Shown here: piece by piece, positions 1-7,514 of the stretch
How the letters are laid out: each line of letters opens with the position of its first letter
Position numbering within the stretch: position 1 is the stretch's first letter
NCBI RefSeq assembly: GCF_014145665.1
Contig: NZ_JACHTD010000019.1
Coordinates: 1-51,345 of the forward strand
DNA: 51,345 bases
Direction: 5' to 3'
Source of the DNA: Myroides sp. NP-2
GTDB taxonomy: Bacteria > Bacteroidota > Bacteroidia > Flavobacteriales > Flavobacteriaceae
Program-made: the position numbers and the translations under genes
The notes under the pieces: generated by a model
Seen by the model: the letters and a program-made list of their open reading frames with translations, nothing else
Database searches by the model: none
What the model was told of the DNA's origin: nothing

Positions 1-82
1 CTCTTCCCATTTCGAACAGAGAAGTTAAGCCCGCTAGCGCAGATGGTACTGCCACATGGTGGGAGAGTATGTCGTCGCCCTT
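1..82 (+). rRNA. rrf: 5S ribosomal RNA, 3' part (5' end outside window)
   Basis: The window opens inside a 5S rRNA gene. The segment carries the conserved loop with CGAACAGAGAAGTTAAGC and the downstream GATGGTACTGCC...GGGAGAGTATGTCG block typical of bacterial 5S. The 3' end is estimated from where the terminal helix should close and may be off by a few bases. It is followed directly by a strong terminator, so this is the end of an rRNA operon lying to the left. Confidence 0.95.
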
Positions 83-90
83 CTTTTGAA

Positions 91-124
91 AGCCTGATTA
101 CGCAAGTAGTCAGGCTTTTTTTTT
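91..124 (+). terminator. Terminator of the rRNA operon
   Basis: An 11-bp stem (AGCCTGATTAC / GTAGTCAGGCT, one G-U pair) with a GCAA tetraloop is followed by eight T. It lies 8 bases after the 5S gene, so it ends rRNA transcription. Confidence 0.9.
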
Positions 125-420
125 GGTTTACAGTGAATGGTGAATAGTGAATAGTGAACACAGATTTCGTCGCTCTTTGCTCTTCGTTCGATACTCGTTG
201 TAAAGCACAATTATCTTACAAATCGCACAACTAACAAACCGTAGCGTAGATTCATCGAACTCCAAAACCATTATAAACTAGGTGAGATAAACCGCGCAAA
301 GAACAAACCGCGCAAAAAACAAATCGTAGATTCATCGAACACCAAAACAATTATAAACTAGGTGAGATAAACCACGCAAATAACAAACTCTACCACGCAC
401 ATCAATAAAACTTCTTCTAA
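125..420. other. Intergenic region with short repeats, no gene seen
   Basis: No convincing reading frame. It starts with four GTGAAT units at a 7-base period (133, 140, 147, 154) and then holds two copies of a 56-base repeat at an 80-base period (separate entry). A purine-rich ACAAACCG/CGCAAA motif recurs between the copies. It separates the rRNA operon from the convergent recX gene. Confidence 0.6.
245..380. repeat. Two-copy tandem repeat, 80-bp period
   Basis: Copies at 245-300 and 325-380 share CGTAGATTCATCGAAC at the left, then ATTATAAACTAGGTGAGATA, then AACC(G/A)CGCAAA. They differ at only a few positions (TC versus AC after CGAAC, C versus A before ATTATAA, G versus A near the end). 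The 24 bases between copies again contain ACAAACCGCGCAAA, so the unit may be longer and partly decayed. Confidence 0.75.
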
Positions 421-446
421 ATAAATAAAAGCCCGTAAAAGGGCTT
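421..446 (-). terminator. Terminator of recX
   Basis: Read on the minus strand, AAGCCC-TTTTAC-GGGCTT forms a 6-bp stem and is followed by TTATTTATTT. It begins 10 bases beyond the recX stop codon. Confidence 0.75.
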
Positions 447-455
447 AAAATTCGT

Positions 456-941
456 TTATTGACTATTATTTTCTAATTCCTGAGTCTTAGTTATTATGTC
501 GGACATGGCATATCCCTTTCGGAATAAATAGGCTTGAAACTTTTGTTTTTTCTTTTGTATATCAGTATCTGTTAGCTGATTCCATTTGTTTTCGCTAATG
601 CGATCGAAAGTTTCATAATATTCTTCATCGTCAATTTCTGCAAGCGCTAATGTGATTAAGCGATGATTAATATCTCTGAATTTTAATTCTGAAGTGATTC
701 TATTTCTACCCCAAGCACTCAAGCGGTGTTTGCCGCGTGCAAAACTCTTTGCAAATCGCTCTTCATTGAGATAATTCTGTGCTATGAGGTGAACGATGAT
801 TTCATCGTGTATTTGGGGTGTTATACCTAATTGGAACATCTTGTTTACTACTTCGGAATGACAGCGGTCTTGATACGCACAGTAATTTTCTAGTTTTCGT
901 TTGGCCTCATCAAAGGAAAGGTAGGTAGTTTCTCGATTCAA
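456..941 (-). CDS. recX: Regulatory protein RecX
   Basis: RecX modulates RecA filaments in recombination and the SOS response. The 161-residue product is a normal length and shows the family pattern of three-helix repeats: an N-terminal LENYCAYQDRCHSEV segment, then LIAQNYLNEERFAKSFARGKHR, then a repeat with KKKQKFQAYLFRKGY. The start is a TTG (939-941). The only nearby ATG (947-949) is out of frame and reads M-K-T-stop across the TTG, and the next in-frame Met is about 34 codons in, inside the conserved part, so TTG is the best start. A TATATTTG -7 box lies just upstream, giving a leader of only about 10 bases. It does not neighbour recA here. Family assignment is firm; the start is moderately sure. 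Confidence 0.9.
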   Translation of the reverse strand: MNRETTYLSFDEAKRKLENYCAYQDRCHSEVVNKMFQLGITPQIHDEIIVHLIAQNYLNEERFAKSFARGKHRLSAWGRNRITSELKFRDINHRLITLALAEIDDEEYYETFDRISENKWNQLTDTDIQKKKQKFQAYLFRKGYAMSDIITKTQELENNSQ

Positions 942-956
942 GTTTTCATTTTTTTA

Positions 957-964
957 CAAATATA
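957..964 (-). promoter_or_regulatory. Putative -7 box of recX
   Basis: On the minus strand the sequence reads TATATTTG, matching TAnnTTTG. No good -33 TTG is seen at the usual spacing. Transcription would begin around 949-951, almost at the start codon. Confidence 0.45.
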
Positions 965-1091
965 GTGACCCCGGAGGAAGTACCCTAACCTGGTTTGTTA
1001 TTCCTTTTTAATAAAATTATATTTTTCAAATAAATTGATTATGTGCCTTTCGTTTCGTAGCTTTCCTAGAAGAAAAATAACATTTTGAATT

Positions 1092-1586
1092 ATGAGTATC
1101 AACAAAAGTTTCTTGCTAGAATTACAGCATGAATTAAATAGTACAAGAAAAATTATCGCTTGCGTACCAACAGATCAATGGGATTGGAAACCTCATGCAA
1201 AATCTATGAGTTTAGGGGATTTATCTAAGCATATTGTTGAGTTAATTGTTTGGACGGAGTGGATTACCAAGCAAAAGTCACTGAATTTCCATACGGAATA
1301 CAAGGCGTTAGAGGCTAAAACAACAGAAGACTTATTAGCGTTGATTGATGCATTTGAGAAACGAGTTGTGGTAGCGTTAGAAGGCATGACTGAAGAGCAG
1401 TGGATGGAAAATTGGGCACTAAAAGCCGGGGAACACACTATTGTGGAAATGCCTAAGGTTGGCGCTAACCGTTTTCTTGTAAATAACCACATCTACCACC
1501 ACAGAGGACAGCTTTCTGTCTATTTGCGTTTGTTGGATATTCCAATTCCTGGGATGTATGGTCCTTCTGCAGATGATGCAAAATAG
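1092..1586 (+). CDS. DinB-superfamily (DinB_2-like) four-helix metalloenzyme
   Basis: A 164-residue protein of the DinB/YfiT superfamily, a four-helix bundle that normally binds a divalent metal through three histidines and often acts as a thiol-dependent transferase or hydrolase. Visible candidates are His in LSKHIVEL and the HIYHHRGQL stretch near the C-terminus, followed by the typical LRLLDIPIPGMYGPS ending. This is not the DNA polymerase IV dinB gene (that one is at 34699). It is a single gene with its own terminator. The substrate cannot be told from sequence. Superfamily assignment is confident. Confidence 0.85.
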   Translation: MSINKSFLLELQHELNSTRKIIACVPTDQWDWKPHAKSMSLGDLSKHIVELIVWTEWITKQKSLNFHTEYKALEAKTTEDLLALIDAFEKRVVVALEGMTEEQWMENWALKAGEHTIVEMPKVGANRFLVNNHIYHHRGQLSVYLRLLDIPIPGMYGPSADDAK

Positions 1587-1600
1587 AATAGTAAATGGAA

Positions 1601-1629
1601 AAGGCTAACAGGATATGTTAGCCTTTTTT
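1601..1629 (+). terminator. Terminator after the DinB-superfamily gene
   Basis: AAGGCTAACA-GGATA-TGTTAGCCTT, a 10-bp stem with T run, 14 bases after the stop codon. Confidence 0.85.
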
Positions 1630-1795
1630 GTTGCATGGCGTTTCGGTTTCTATCTGGAATTTGAGTTGTTGTTCCTGTAATTTCGCCTCCTTCTTTTTAT
1701 TCCTGTTGGAATAGGTATTGGTTGAAATAAATAACAAAAATTTTGTAAAATTTAACGTTGTATTTTGTTTATTTTCGCGAGCTAAAATAGAACGT

Positions 1796-2305
1796 ATGCA
1801 CTTAAATAAATTATTTTTTTTTCTTGTCAGCTTGTGTGTGTATCAATCCACTTTTTCGCAAAACAAGAATAATACGGTTTACATTAATCTTGGCGGACAA
1901 GGGATAGAAACCTCTTTTAAAACAAGACTGACATATGATATTCACTTAGAAGCTTTCGCTGGCGTAGGAGCAGGCTATAAGTTAGAAGAAACAAGTGGAT
2001 ATTATTATGAATATGGTTTTATTCCTTTTACTAAGGCCAATTTGAAGTGGCATTTTGTCAATGAAGAGGAACGAACTTTTTATCTGGCTACTCAAGTAAA
2101 GTATTCTTTTGGCAAAACTTCAGATCCAAGTTATAATCAAATATTGATTACGGAGGGACATATTGGTAATGAACAATACATTACTCCTCGACTGATTTTT
2201 AACATCCATGTAGGTGGAGGATATATTCAAGATTTTGACGTTCAACACGGCGAGTTCTTGTTTACGTTCGGAGTTACGTTGAAGTACGCTGTTTTTAAGT
2301 TTTAA
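1796..2305 (+). CDS. Secreted / outer-membrane beta-barrel-type protein of unknown function
   Basis: I do not recognise a named family. Starting at the ATG at 1796 the product is 169 residues and opens with a signal peptide (MHLNKLFFFLVSLCVYQSTFS, cleavage before QNK). An in-frame ATG at 1718 would put 26 extra residues before this signal and is unlikely. The mature part alternates polar and aromatic residues in short strands (for example YINLGGQGIETSFKTRLTYD and FTFGVTLKYAVFKF) and ends in Phe, as small outer-membrane barrels do. It ends next to a strong terminator and just left of the integrated element. Confidence 0.6.
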   Translation: MHLNKLFFFLVSLCVYQSTFSQNKNNTVYINLGGQGIETSFKTRLTYDIHLEAFAGVGAGYKLEETSGYYYEYGFIPFTKANLKWHFVNEEERTFYLATQVKYSFGKTSDPSYNQILITEGHIGNEQYITPRLIFNIHVGGGYIQDFDVQHGEFLFTFGVTLKYAVFKF

Positions 2306-2319
2306 AACTTAAAAACAAA

Positions 2320-2350
2320 AAGGCCTAACTCATCGAGTTAGGCCTTTTTT
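2320..2350 (+). terminator. Terminator after the barrel-type protein gene
   Basis: Perfect 12-bp stem AAGGCCTAACTC / GAGTTAGGCCTT with a 3-base loop and T run. Because the stem is flanked by A on the left it could also have served the tRNA-Leu gene on the minus strand before the element inserted. Confidence 0.85.
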
Positions 2351-2355
2351 TAGTA

Positions 2356-2380
2356 CCCGGAGTGGGAATCGAACCCACAC
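2356..2380. repeat. Left attachment site (remnant of tRNA-Leu 3' end)
   Basis: Twenty-five bases identical to 8622-8646. It represents the T-arm and acceptor 3' strand of a tRNA on the minus strand, without the rest of a tRNA. The identity stops at 2381. One base outside the repeat, position 2355 is A where the right copy has G. Confidence 0.85.
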
Positions 2381-2507
2381 AAATACCTTGTAAATACCTA
2401 TGTTTTGTAAATATTTGATTTTAAGTATTATTCTATTGTATTTCAAGTAGTTGTATTGTTTTTGTCTTTCTATTTTTATTGAAATAAATCTAATAAAATT
2501 GAAAGGT

Positions 2508-2538
2508 GTTGACTAATGGTTGACTAAATGTTGACTAA
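2508..2538 (+). repeat. Three phased GTTGACTAA sites (left end of element)
   Basis: GTTGACTAA occurs at 2508-2516, 2519-2527 and 2530-2538, each start exactly 11 bases after the last, that is on the same helical face. The same motif pair occurs at the right end of the element. By analogy with integrase arm-type sites this is a likely binding array for the integrase or the excisionase. Confidence 0.7.
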
Positions 2539-2561
2539 CTTATTATAATTGATTATTTTTG
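2531..2561 (+). promoter_or_regulatory. Integrase promoter
   Basis: TTG at 2531-2533 and TATTTTTG at 2554-2561, with 20 bases between, match the Bacteroidota vegetative promoter. The -33 element is part of the third GTTGACTAA site, so binding there would block the promoter. The position supports translation from the ATG at 2586 rather than an upstream start. Confidence 0.7.
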
Positions 2562-2585
2562 AGTGTTCAGTTTAAATCAATTATT

Positions 2586-3887
2586 ATGGCAACAATTAAA
2601 TTCTTTTTACAAAGTAAGAAAGAGAATGCACAAATACACGTTCGCGTTTCTGTCAGTCGGGGTCTAGTGGTTAGGAAAAGTACAGGTTTTATTATTAATG
2701 CTCAACAATGGAGTGAGAAAACAGGTTTACCTAAACAAACTAATGCAGAGAGTAAAACACTACGCAATAGTTTAAATAGACTTCAAACGCATTTATACGA
2801 GGTTTTAAACGACGATTTAGCAAAAGGTGTACTTATTGATGGGAATTGGTTAGAAAATCAAATAAACACTTGTTTTAATCGTATTGATAAATCAGATACA
2901 AATGTATTTGTAAATTATATTCAATTTATGATTGATAATGCCAGCACCAAAGAAACAAGAGGGGGGAAAATAGGATTAAGTGAGGGCACAATTAAAAATT
3001 ATCGTTCGTTTAAAAAGATTATAGAGGAGTTTGAAAAGTATTCTAAAGTAAAAATACTCTTTAAAGATATTAATAAGTCTTTTACGGAAAAGTTTAAAAC
3101 GTGGTTACTTAAAACCAAAAAATACACAGTTAATTATTCAGGTAAACAATTCGAGTTTATTAAAACGGTGTGTTTAGATGCACAAAAGAATGATATTAAT
3201 GTTACAATTCATTCAACTACTTTGCAACCTTTCAGACAGCAAGACAAAGACCGATTTATTCATACACTTTCATTTGATGAGTTATTACAGATATATCATA
3301 CTGAAATGCCGACAAAACACCTTAAAACCGTTCAGAAGTGGATTTTAATAGGTTGTTATATAGGGCAAAGAGGGGGCGATTTATTGAGTATCACACCTGA
3401 TAATATAAGAGAAAATACAAAAGGAGTATATATTGATGTATTACAACAAAAAACAGGTAAGAATGTTACTATTGGCGTAATGCAAGACTTTGTATTAAGT
3501 ATTTTAAAAAATGATTTTCCTGAACCTGTCTCACTTAATAAGATAAACTATCATATATCTAAAGTTTGTGAGATAGCAAAGATTAATGAAGTAGTTGAGG
3601 GATATATAACTAATTCAGAAACTAAAGAAAAGGAATTAGTGTCTTTGCCAAAATACAACTTTATAACTTCACATAGTTTTAGACGTTCCTTTGCAACTAA
3701 TTTTTATAAACAAATGCCTACACCTGTAATTATGAGTATAACAGGACATACACAGGAAAATATATTCTTAAAGTATATTAACCAAAGACAGGACAAAGAT
3801 GCAAATGCAGATTTATTTATGTCCTTTTTTGAGAAAATGAATAGTAATAATAAACCAACTCTAAGGGTTATAAAAAAAGTTGTTTAG
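2586..3887 (+). CDS. Tyrosine-type site-specific integrase
   Basis: Catalyses integration and excision of the element at tRNA-Leu. From the ATG at 2586 it has 433 residues: an N-terminal arm-binding domain (MATIKFFLQ..., common in Bacteroidota elements), a core-binding SAM-like domain (about 105-210) and a C-terminal catalytic domain. Visible catalytic residues (numbered from 2586): Arg262 in YIGQRGGD, Lys289 in QKTGK, His363 and Arg366 in HSFRR, His388 in GHTQ and the nucleophile Tyr397 in LKYI. The set is complete, so the enzyme should be active. A start 27 bases upstream (2559) would fall inside the -7 box. The next gene begins 3 bases after its stop. Confidence 0.95.
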   Translation: MATIKFFLQSKKENAQIHVRVSVSRGLVVRKSTGFIINAQQWSEKTGLPKQTNAESKTLRNSLNRLQTHLYEVLNDDLAKGVLIDGNWLENQINTCFNRIDKSDTNVFVNYIQFMIDNASTKETRGGKIGLSEGTIKNYRSFKKIIEEFEKYSKVKILFKDINKSFTEKFKTWLLKTKKYTVNYSGKQFEFIKTVCLDAQKNDINVTIHSTTLQPFRQQDKDRFIHTLSFDELLQIYHTEMPTKHLKTVQKWILIGCYIGQRGGDLLSITPDNIRENTKGVYIDVLQQKTGKNVTIGVMQDFVLSILKNDFPEPVSLNKINYHISKVCEIAKINEVVEGYITNSETKEKELVSLPKYNFITSHSFRRSFATNFYKQMPTPVIMSITGHTQENIFLKYINQRQDKDANADLFMSFFEKMNSNNKPTLRVIKKVV

Positions 3888-3890
3888 GTT

Positions 3891-4790
3891 ATGCGAGAGT
3901 TTAGTTTAAGAATATTAGATTTTCAGTTGCAGAAATTTAAGGAAATTATTTTAAATGATATCCAAAAGGGATACTTAACATATAACTTCTCAATCGTGTC
4001 TATAGGAGTAAATTTTTTAGATGTAATTGATTTTGAAAATTATTTAGTAAGAACAAAAATAGAGAATGATAGACTTTTACACACAATTTATAAAGTTTCA
4101 AATGATATATTAGATATATATATAGATTCAGAAGATAAGATAAATTTTAAAGAGAAGGAGGTTATAGAGAAATCACTGCCTTCTGATTGGAAGATAAAGT
4201 TATGTGATAGGGCAATTGCACAAGTTAAGGCTGGTTTTATCTGCCTTAGAGTTGAGGAAGGTAAGATTAGGGTATATGAAGAATATTATGAAATTGGAGC
4301 CTTTAACAAAATATATGTTCCTAATTATGATAATCATAAAAATTTTATTTCAATAATTACAGATATACAGTTGATTAGAAATTTAATTACAGAGTATTTT
4401 CCAACTGTTAGAGAGGAATATTTAAAAAAATATTATCCTGAATTAATAGTAGGAACGGAACAAATAGAGTTGGAAAGTACTTCAAACAATATTTTTTATT
4501 CAGATATATTTAAAGGGAATGATAGTCTTAATTTTTTCAATATATTTTTAAAAAGGAGAGAAGAAGATGATTTATTTAATTCTGTAAGTTTTCTTGTTAA
4601 GAAGATGAAAGAGGATGGTATGATAATGAGAGACGTATCATATAAATCAATGGTTGAATTTTTGGAGAAAGCAGACCTTATACCAATGGAATACATGAAA
4701 TTTAATGATAATCATTCGTATAATAATAAAGCAGATAGTAAAACACGAAAATTGTTATACACTAGTTTAAAAGAGGAGTTCCGAAAATAG
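3891..4790 (+). CDS. Unknown protein of the integrated element (co-transcribed with integrase)
   Basis: I do not recognise this 299-residue protein. It starts 3 bases after the integrase stop, so the two are translationally linked. There is no signal peptide or membrane segment. The middle is Lys/Glu/Ile-rich and probably mostly helical. The C-terminal part (about 205-299: IFLKRREEDD, LVKKMKEDGMIMRD, SYNNKADSKTRKLL) has alternating charges and looks like a compact DNA- or protein-binding domain, which is an impression only. The link to the integrase suggests a role in integration control, replication choice or incompatibility. RteC-like regulators were considered, but no decisive motif was seen. 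Confidence 0.6.
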   Translation: MREFSLRILDFQLQKFKEIILNDIQKGYLTYNFSIVSIGVNFLDVIDFENYLVRTKIENDRLLHTIYKVSNDILDIYIDSEDKINFKEKEVIEKSLPSDWKIKLCDRAIAQVKAGFICLRVEEGKIRVYEEYYEIGAFNKIYVPNYDNHKNFISIITDIQLIRNLITEYFPTVREEYLKKYYPELIVGTEQIELESTSNNIFYSDIFKGNDSLNFFNIFLKRREEDDLFNSVSFLVKKMKEDGMIMRDVSYKSMVEFLEKADLIPMEYMKFNDNHSYNNKADSKTRKLLYTSLKEEFRK

Positions 4791-4865
4791 GGAAAAAAGT
4801 CATAAAAATAGGAATTGAAGTAGATAGACCTTTGACTCATTATTAATTTATAAACGAATTGTAAA

Positions 4866-5144
4866 ATGAGTCAAATTCAATTTATTTCTGTTACACCTCA
4901 ACAATTGCAAGAGGAAATCAATAAAGGGGTTCAAGAGGTATTAAGTACCTTTTTAGAAAACTTCAAACCAAGACAACCAAATGAATATTTAACACGTCAA
5001 GAGGTTGCAGAAATGTTTAAAGTAGATATTTCTACTATTCATAATTGGTGTAAGTCAGGTAAACTAAAACCTTTCGGGTTAGGTGCACGTGTTTACTTTC
5101 TAAGTAGTGATATACATAATTGTTTAATCCCTTTAAATGATTAG
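4866..5144 (+). CDS. Helix-turn-helix / excisionase-family DNA-binding protein
   Basis: A 92-residue protein. Residues 41-80 (YLTRQEVAEMFKVDISTIHNW followed by CKSGKLKPFGLGARVYFLSSDI) form the winged helix-turn-helix of the MerR/excisionase (Xis-like) superfamily, with a predicted helical N-terminal lead. In Bacteroidota mobile elements such proteins act as directionality factors or regulators. It sits 3 bases before the next gene, so the pair is one unit. The likely target is the GTTGACTAA array at the element ends or the rep region. Domain call is confident, role inferred. Confidence 0.8.
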   Translation: MSQIQFISVTPQQLQEEINKGVQEVLSTFLENFKPRQPNEYLTRQEVAEMFKVDISTIHNWCKSGKLKPFGLGARVYFLSSDIHNCLIPLND

Positions 5145-5147
5145 TAT

Positions 5148-5549
5148 ATGAGTACAGTTTTTAAAATACCTGATTATTATAGTCATTTCTATTTATTAAC
5201 GCATTCGGTTAAGAGTTATAACATTTTCGAAATCATTAATCAATCAACTAAAGTCACTAATTTATTGACAGAGGTTTTGAGAATTGAAGATTTTAGAGGT
5301 TTTTCTAAGGCAAAGGGAATTGATAAATACTTACGACTGCGTACTACTTCTAATTGGGCAACTTCCGAAAAGGTTACAGGATTAAGACCTACGTTTAAAC
5401 AAAATGTTTTTTTTGGTGACAGAGTGTTTAATGGTAAACGTAGTTTGTTGGTTTTCGTTTTTAATGATAATCAATTAAAGATAGACGTTTATAGGTCTTT
5501 CTATACTCGTAATCAAACCATTTTAAACAGAATTATAGAACAGTATTAA
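5148..5549 (+). CDS. Unknown protein of the integrated element
   Basis: A 133-residue soluble protein I cannot assign. It has no signal peptide or membrane segment. Basic and aromatic residues are frequent (KGIDKYLRLRTTSNWATSEKV, FNGKRSLLVFVFNDNQLKIDVY). The last third reads as beta strands followed by a helix (YTRNQTILNRIIEQY). It is coupled to the upstream HTH gene by a 3-base gap and is followed by a terminator, so HTH plus this protein are a two-gene unit. A replication accessory or DNA-binding role would fit the context but is not shown. Confidence 0.55.
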   Translation: MSTVFKIPDYYSHFYLLTHSVKSYNIFEIINQSTKVTNLLTEVLRIEDFRGFSKAKGIDKYLRLRTTSNWATSEKVTGLRPTFKQNVFFGDRVFNGKRSLLVFVFNDNQLKIDVYRSFYTRNQTILNRIIEQY

Positions 5550-5551
5550 TT

Positions 5552-5582
5552 AAAAAAGAGGTGTTTAAACGCACCTCTTTTC
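5552..5582 (+). terminator. Terminator after the HTH/unknown gene pair
   Basis: AAAGAGGTG / CACCTCTTT stem around TTTAAACG, immediately after the stop codon; A on the left and T on the right make it work in both directions. Confidence 0.8.
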
Positions 5583-5646
5583 AATTGTTCAGTTTAAAAT
5601 CTTACAGCATTATTGTAAGAATTTTATTAATTCAAATGTATATAAA

Positions 5647-6855
5647 ATGGTTGATTTTATCAAAGTGATGTTACCATCTAAATATCAATCAATTTTAGAG
5701 TGTAACGAACACTTAAATTTTACAGAGAAAGTAAATACTACTACAGGAGAAATACTATCGTGTTATAAAGTTGCCTATTATAAAAATATGAAGTTTGAAA
5801 TACATAATTCGGGTAATATTTTTATAAGTGGTAGTCTACATAAGTTATTTAATAATGGGCAACACAATTACAATGATTTTCATATTGAAGACCTTTTAAA
5901 TACTATTCAGTTTTTAAGTTGCCAATTTAACATTAATGCACAAGATTGTCGGTTAAGATGTTTAGAGGTAGGAGTTAATGTTGTTGTGCCTTATGAAGTG
6001 GATAAGATTATTAATTATTCTATTTTACATAGAAAAGTACCATTTGAAGTAAAATATAATAGTGTTGATGGTAATTACAAACAGGCGATTCATTCACAGT
6101 ATTTTATAAAACTATATAATAAAACAAAACACTTTAAAAAAAGGTTTTCAGATGTACCTGATAACTTGTTACGATTCGAGATTAAGTATCGAAAAATGGA
6201 AAAATTACATAGTATTGGTATTTATTCTTTATTGGATCTTCAAAAAAAAGTTTTTACAGAGTTTAAAAGTGTACTTCACATTGAATGGGATAATATTCTA
6301 TTCTATGATTTTACTACCCAAATTGACCATTTAAAGGAAAATGTGAGATTAAAGATTGAAAGGTATGACAGTCTTAATTATTGGAATGGTCTTATAAAAG
6401 GCACAAATGAAAATTATAAATATCATAAAAACCAATTAAGAGAATTTACAAACAAGTACTCTAATAAGGTTCAGAATGAAGTAAGTGTTTTAATAGGTTG
6501 TAAAATAGATTCATTAATAAAGATAACTACCCAAAATGACTATTTATATATAGTGTCAAATCAGGTAGTTAATACTAAAAAGTGTATAATTACAGGTGTG
6601 GATATCTCAATGCAGAAAGAGTCAAGTAAATTATTATCACACACAGGATTAAAGTATTATTATAAAAATAATATTGTGCTATTTAATAAAATCAAAAACA
6701 ATTATCTAAGTAGTAATAGAGTTAATGATTCTTTTGCTTTGCAAATCAAAGAGATAGCGCATAATATTAGAAATAAGGCAAACAATGTAAAACTTAGAAA
6801 TATGAAATATTACACTTATAAGCAGTACAATTTGATTCAAGATTTAGGAGTTTAG
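5647..6855 (+). CDS. Putative phage/plasmid-type replication initiator (gpII/X-like)
   Basis: The 402-residue protein resembles rolling-circle initiators of the filamentous-phage gpII/X type. Features: an N-terminal MVDFIKVMLP strand; FEIHNSGNIFISGSLHKL (about 50-67); CLEVGVNV (105-112) before a possible catalytic core; QYFIKLYNKTKHF (151-163); and LLRFEIKYRKME (174-185), which matches the LRxExxxR...L pattern in this family. Tyrosines at 153, 157 and 181 are nucleophile candidates. The C-terminal half is Lys/Asn-rich and unassigned. A (CG)n palindrome starts 18 bases after the stop. If the call is right, the excised circle can replicate. A non-replicative DNA-binding role is the alternative. 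Confidence 0.55.
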   Translation: MVDFIKVMLPSKYQSILECNEHLNFTEKVNTTTGEILSCYKVAYYKNMKFEIHNSGNIFISGSLHKLFNNGQHNYNDFHIEDLLNTIQFLSCQFNINAQDCRLRCLEVGVNVVVPYEVDKIINYSILHRKVPFEVKYNSVDGNYKQAIHSQYFIKLYNKTKHFKKRFSDVPDNLLRFEIKYRKMEKLHSIGIYSLLDLQKKVFTEFKSVLHIEWDNILFYDFTTQIDHLKENVRLKIERYDSLNYWNGLIKGTNENYKYHKNQLREFTNKYSNKVQNEVSVLIGCKIDSLIKITTQNDYLYIVSNQVVNTKKCIITGVDISMQKESSKLLSHTGLKYYYKNNIVLFNKIKNNYLSSNRVNDSFALQIKEIAHNIRNKANNVKLRNMKYYTYKQYNLIQDLGV

Positions 6856-6872
6856 TTAATGTGTCGGGTAAT

Positions 6873-6886
6873 TACGCGCGCGCGTA
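6873..6886. repeat. (CG)n palindrome, possible origin or nick site
   Basis: TACGCGCGCGCGTA is a perfect 14-base palindrome with ten alternating C/G bases in DNA that is otherwise mostly A and T. It is flanked by GTAAT on the left and GTGGTTAC on the right, so the hairpin could extend with a 3-base bulge. It follows the putative rep gene by 17 bases. The rest of 6856-7101 is T-rich with no gene. Confidence 0.55.
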
Positions 6887-7101
6887 GTGGTTACTTTTAA
6901 ACAGGATAAATTATATATTATTAATCTATTCAAATGTATTTTTTGAGTCCATCACGTGTGATTAATTTTTCTATAGTTTTAATTGTTTCACTGTATTTAC
7001 GGGTTGTTTTTTTAATTTGCCCTATTGTTAAATACCTATTTGTTAGTTTTTTGTTTTTTACTATATTGATAATTTAATACTTTTGGTTAAAAGTAAAAAT
7101 T

Positions 7102-7512
7102 ATGAAAGTATTTAGAAAAGTATTATTGTTTCTAGTTTTAATGTTTGGTTGTTTTGTTAATGCTCAAACGGTAAATGACATACCTTTAAAAGAATTGGAT
7201 GTTGAGTATATTTTAATTGTTGGAGAAGGGAAAATGTTTAGTGATAAAGTGAGTGTGAAAATTGATTTTGGACAAAATACAAAATTCTTTAGTAGTAAAG
7301 ATGAAATGTTTATCCGTGATAAAGAAGGCGAACGCGTGAAGTTTAATTCAATGGTTGATGCCTTAAATTATTTATCAGGTCATGGTTTTCAATTTGTGCA
7401 GGCTTATGCAATTACAATAGGGAATCAAAATGTATATCATTATTTAATGAGAAAAGAGAATGATATAGAAAGATTGACAAGAGAAACGAGAGAAACTAAT
7501 AAAGATAACTAG
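7102..7512 (+). CDS. Secreted protein of unknown function (element cargo)
   Basis: A 136-residue protein with a clear signal peptide (MKVFRKVLLFLVLMFGCFVNA, cleavage before QTV). The mature domain has a recognisable but unnamed Bacteroidota pattern: a strand with LDVEYILIVG, then KVSVKIDFGQNTKF, a helix FNSMVDALNYLSGHGF, and a strand FVQAYAITIGNQNVYHYLM, followed by a charged tail rich in Arg, Glu and Thr. A TACTTTTG -7 box at 7078-7085 gives a short leader. The stop is 2 bases before the next gene. It probably acts in the periplasm; no enzymatic residues stand out. Confidence 0.65.
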   Translation: MKVFRKVLLFLVLMFGCFVNAQTVNDIPLKELDVEYILIVGEGKMFSDKVSVKIDFGQNTKFFSSKDEMFIRDKEGERVKFNSMVDALNYLSGHGFQFVQAYAITIGNQNVYHYLMRKENDIERLTRETRETNKDN

Positions 7513-7514
7513 TA

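Noticed and set aside
245..380. Regular repeat unit as a CRISPR array
   Set aside because: Only two copies, 56 bases long with internal differences, 24-base spacing that repeats part of the unit, and no cas gene.
1718..1795. Upstream start for the barrel-type protein gene
   Set aside because: It would place 26 residues before a clear signal peptide; the ATG at 1796 fits better.
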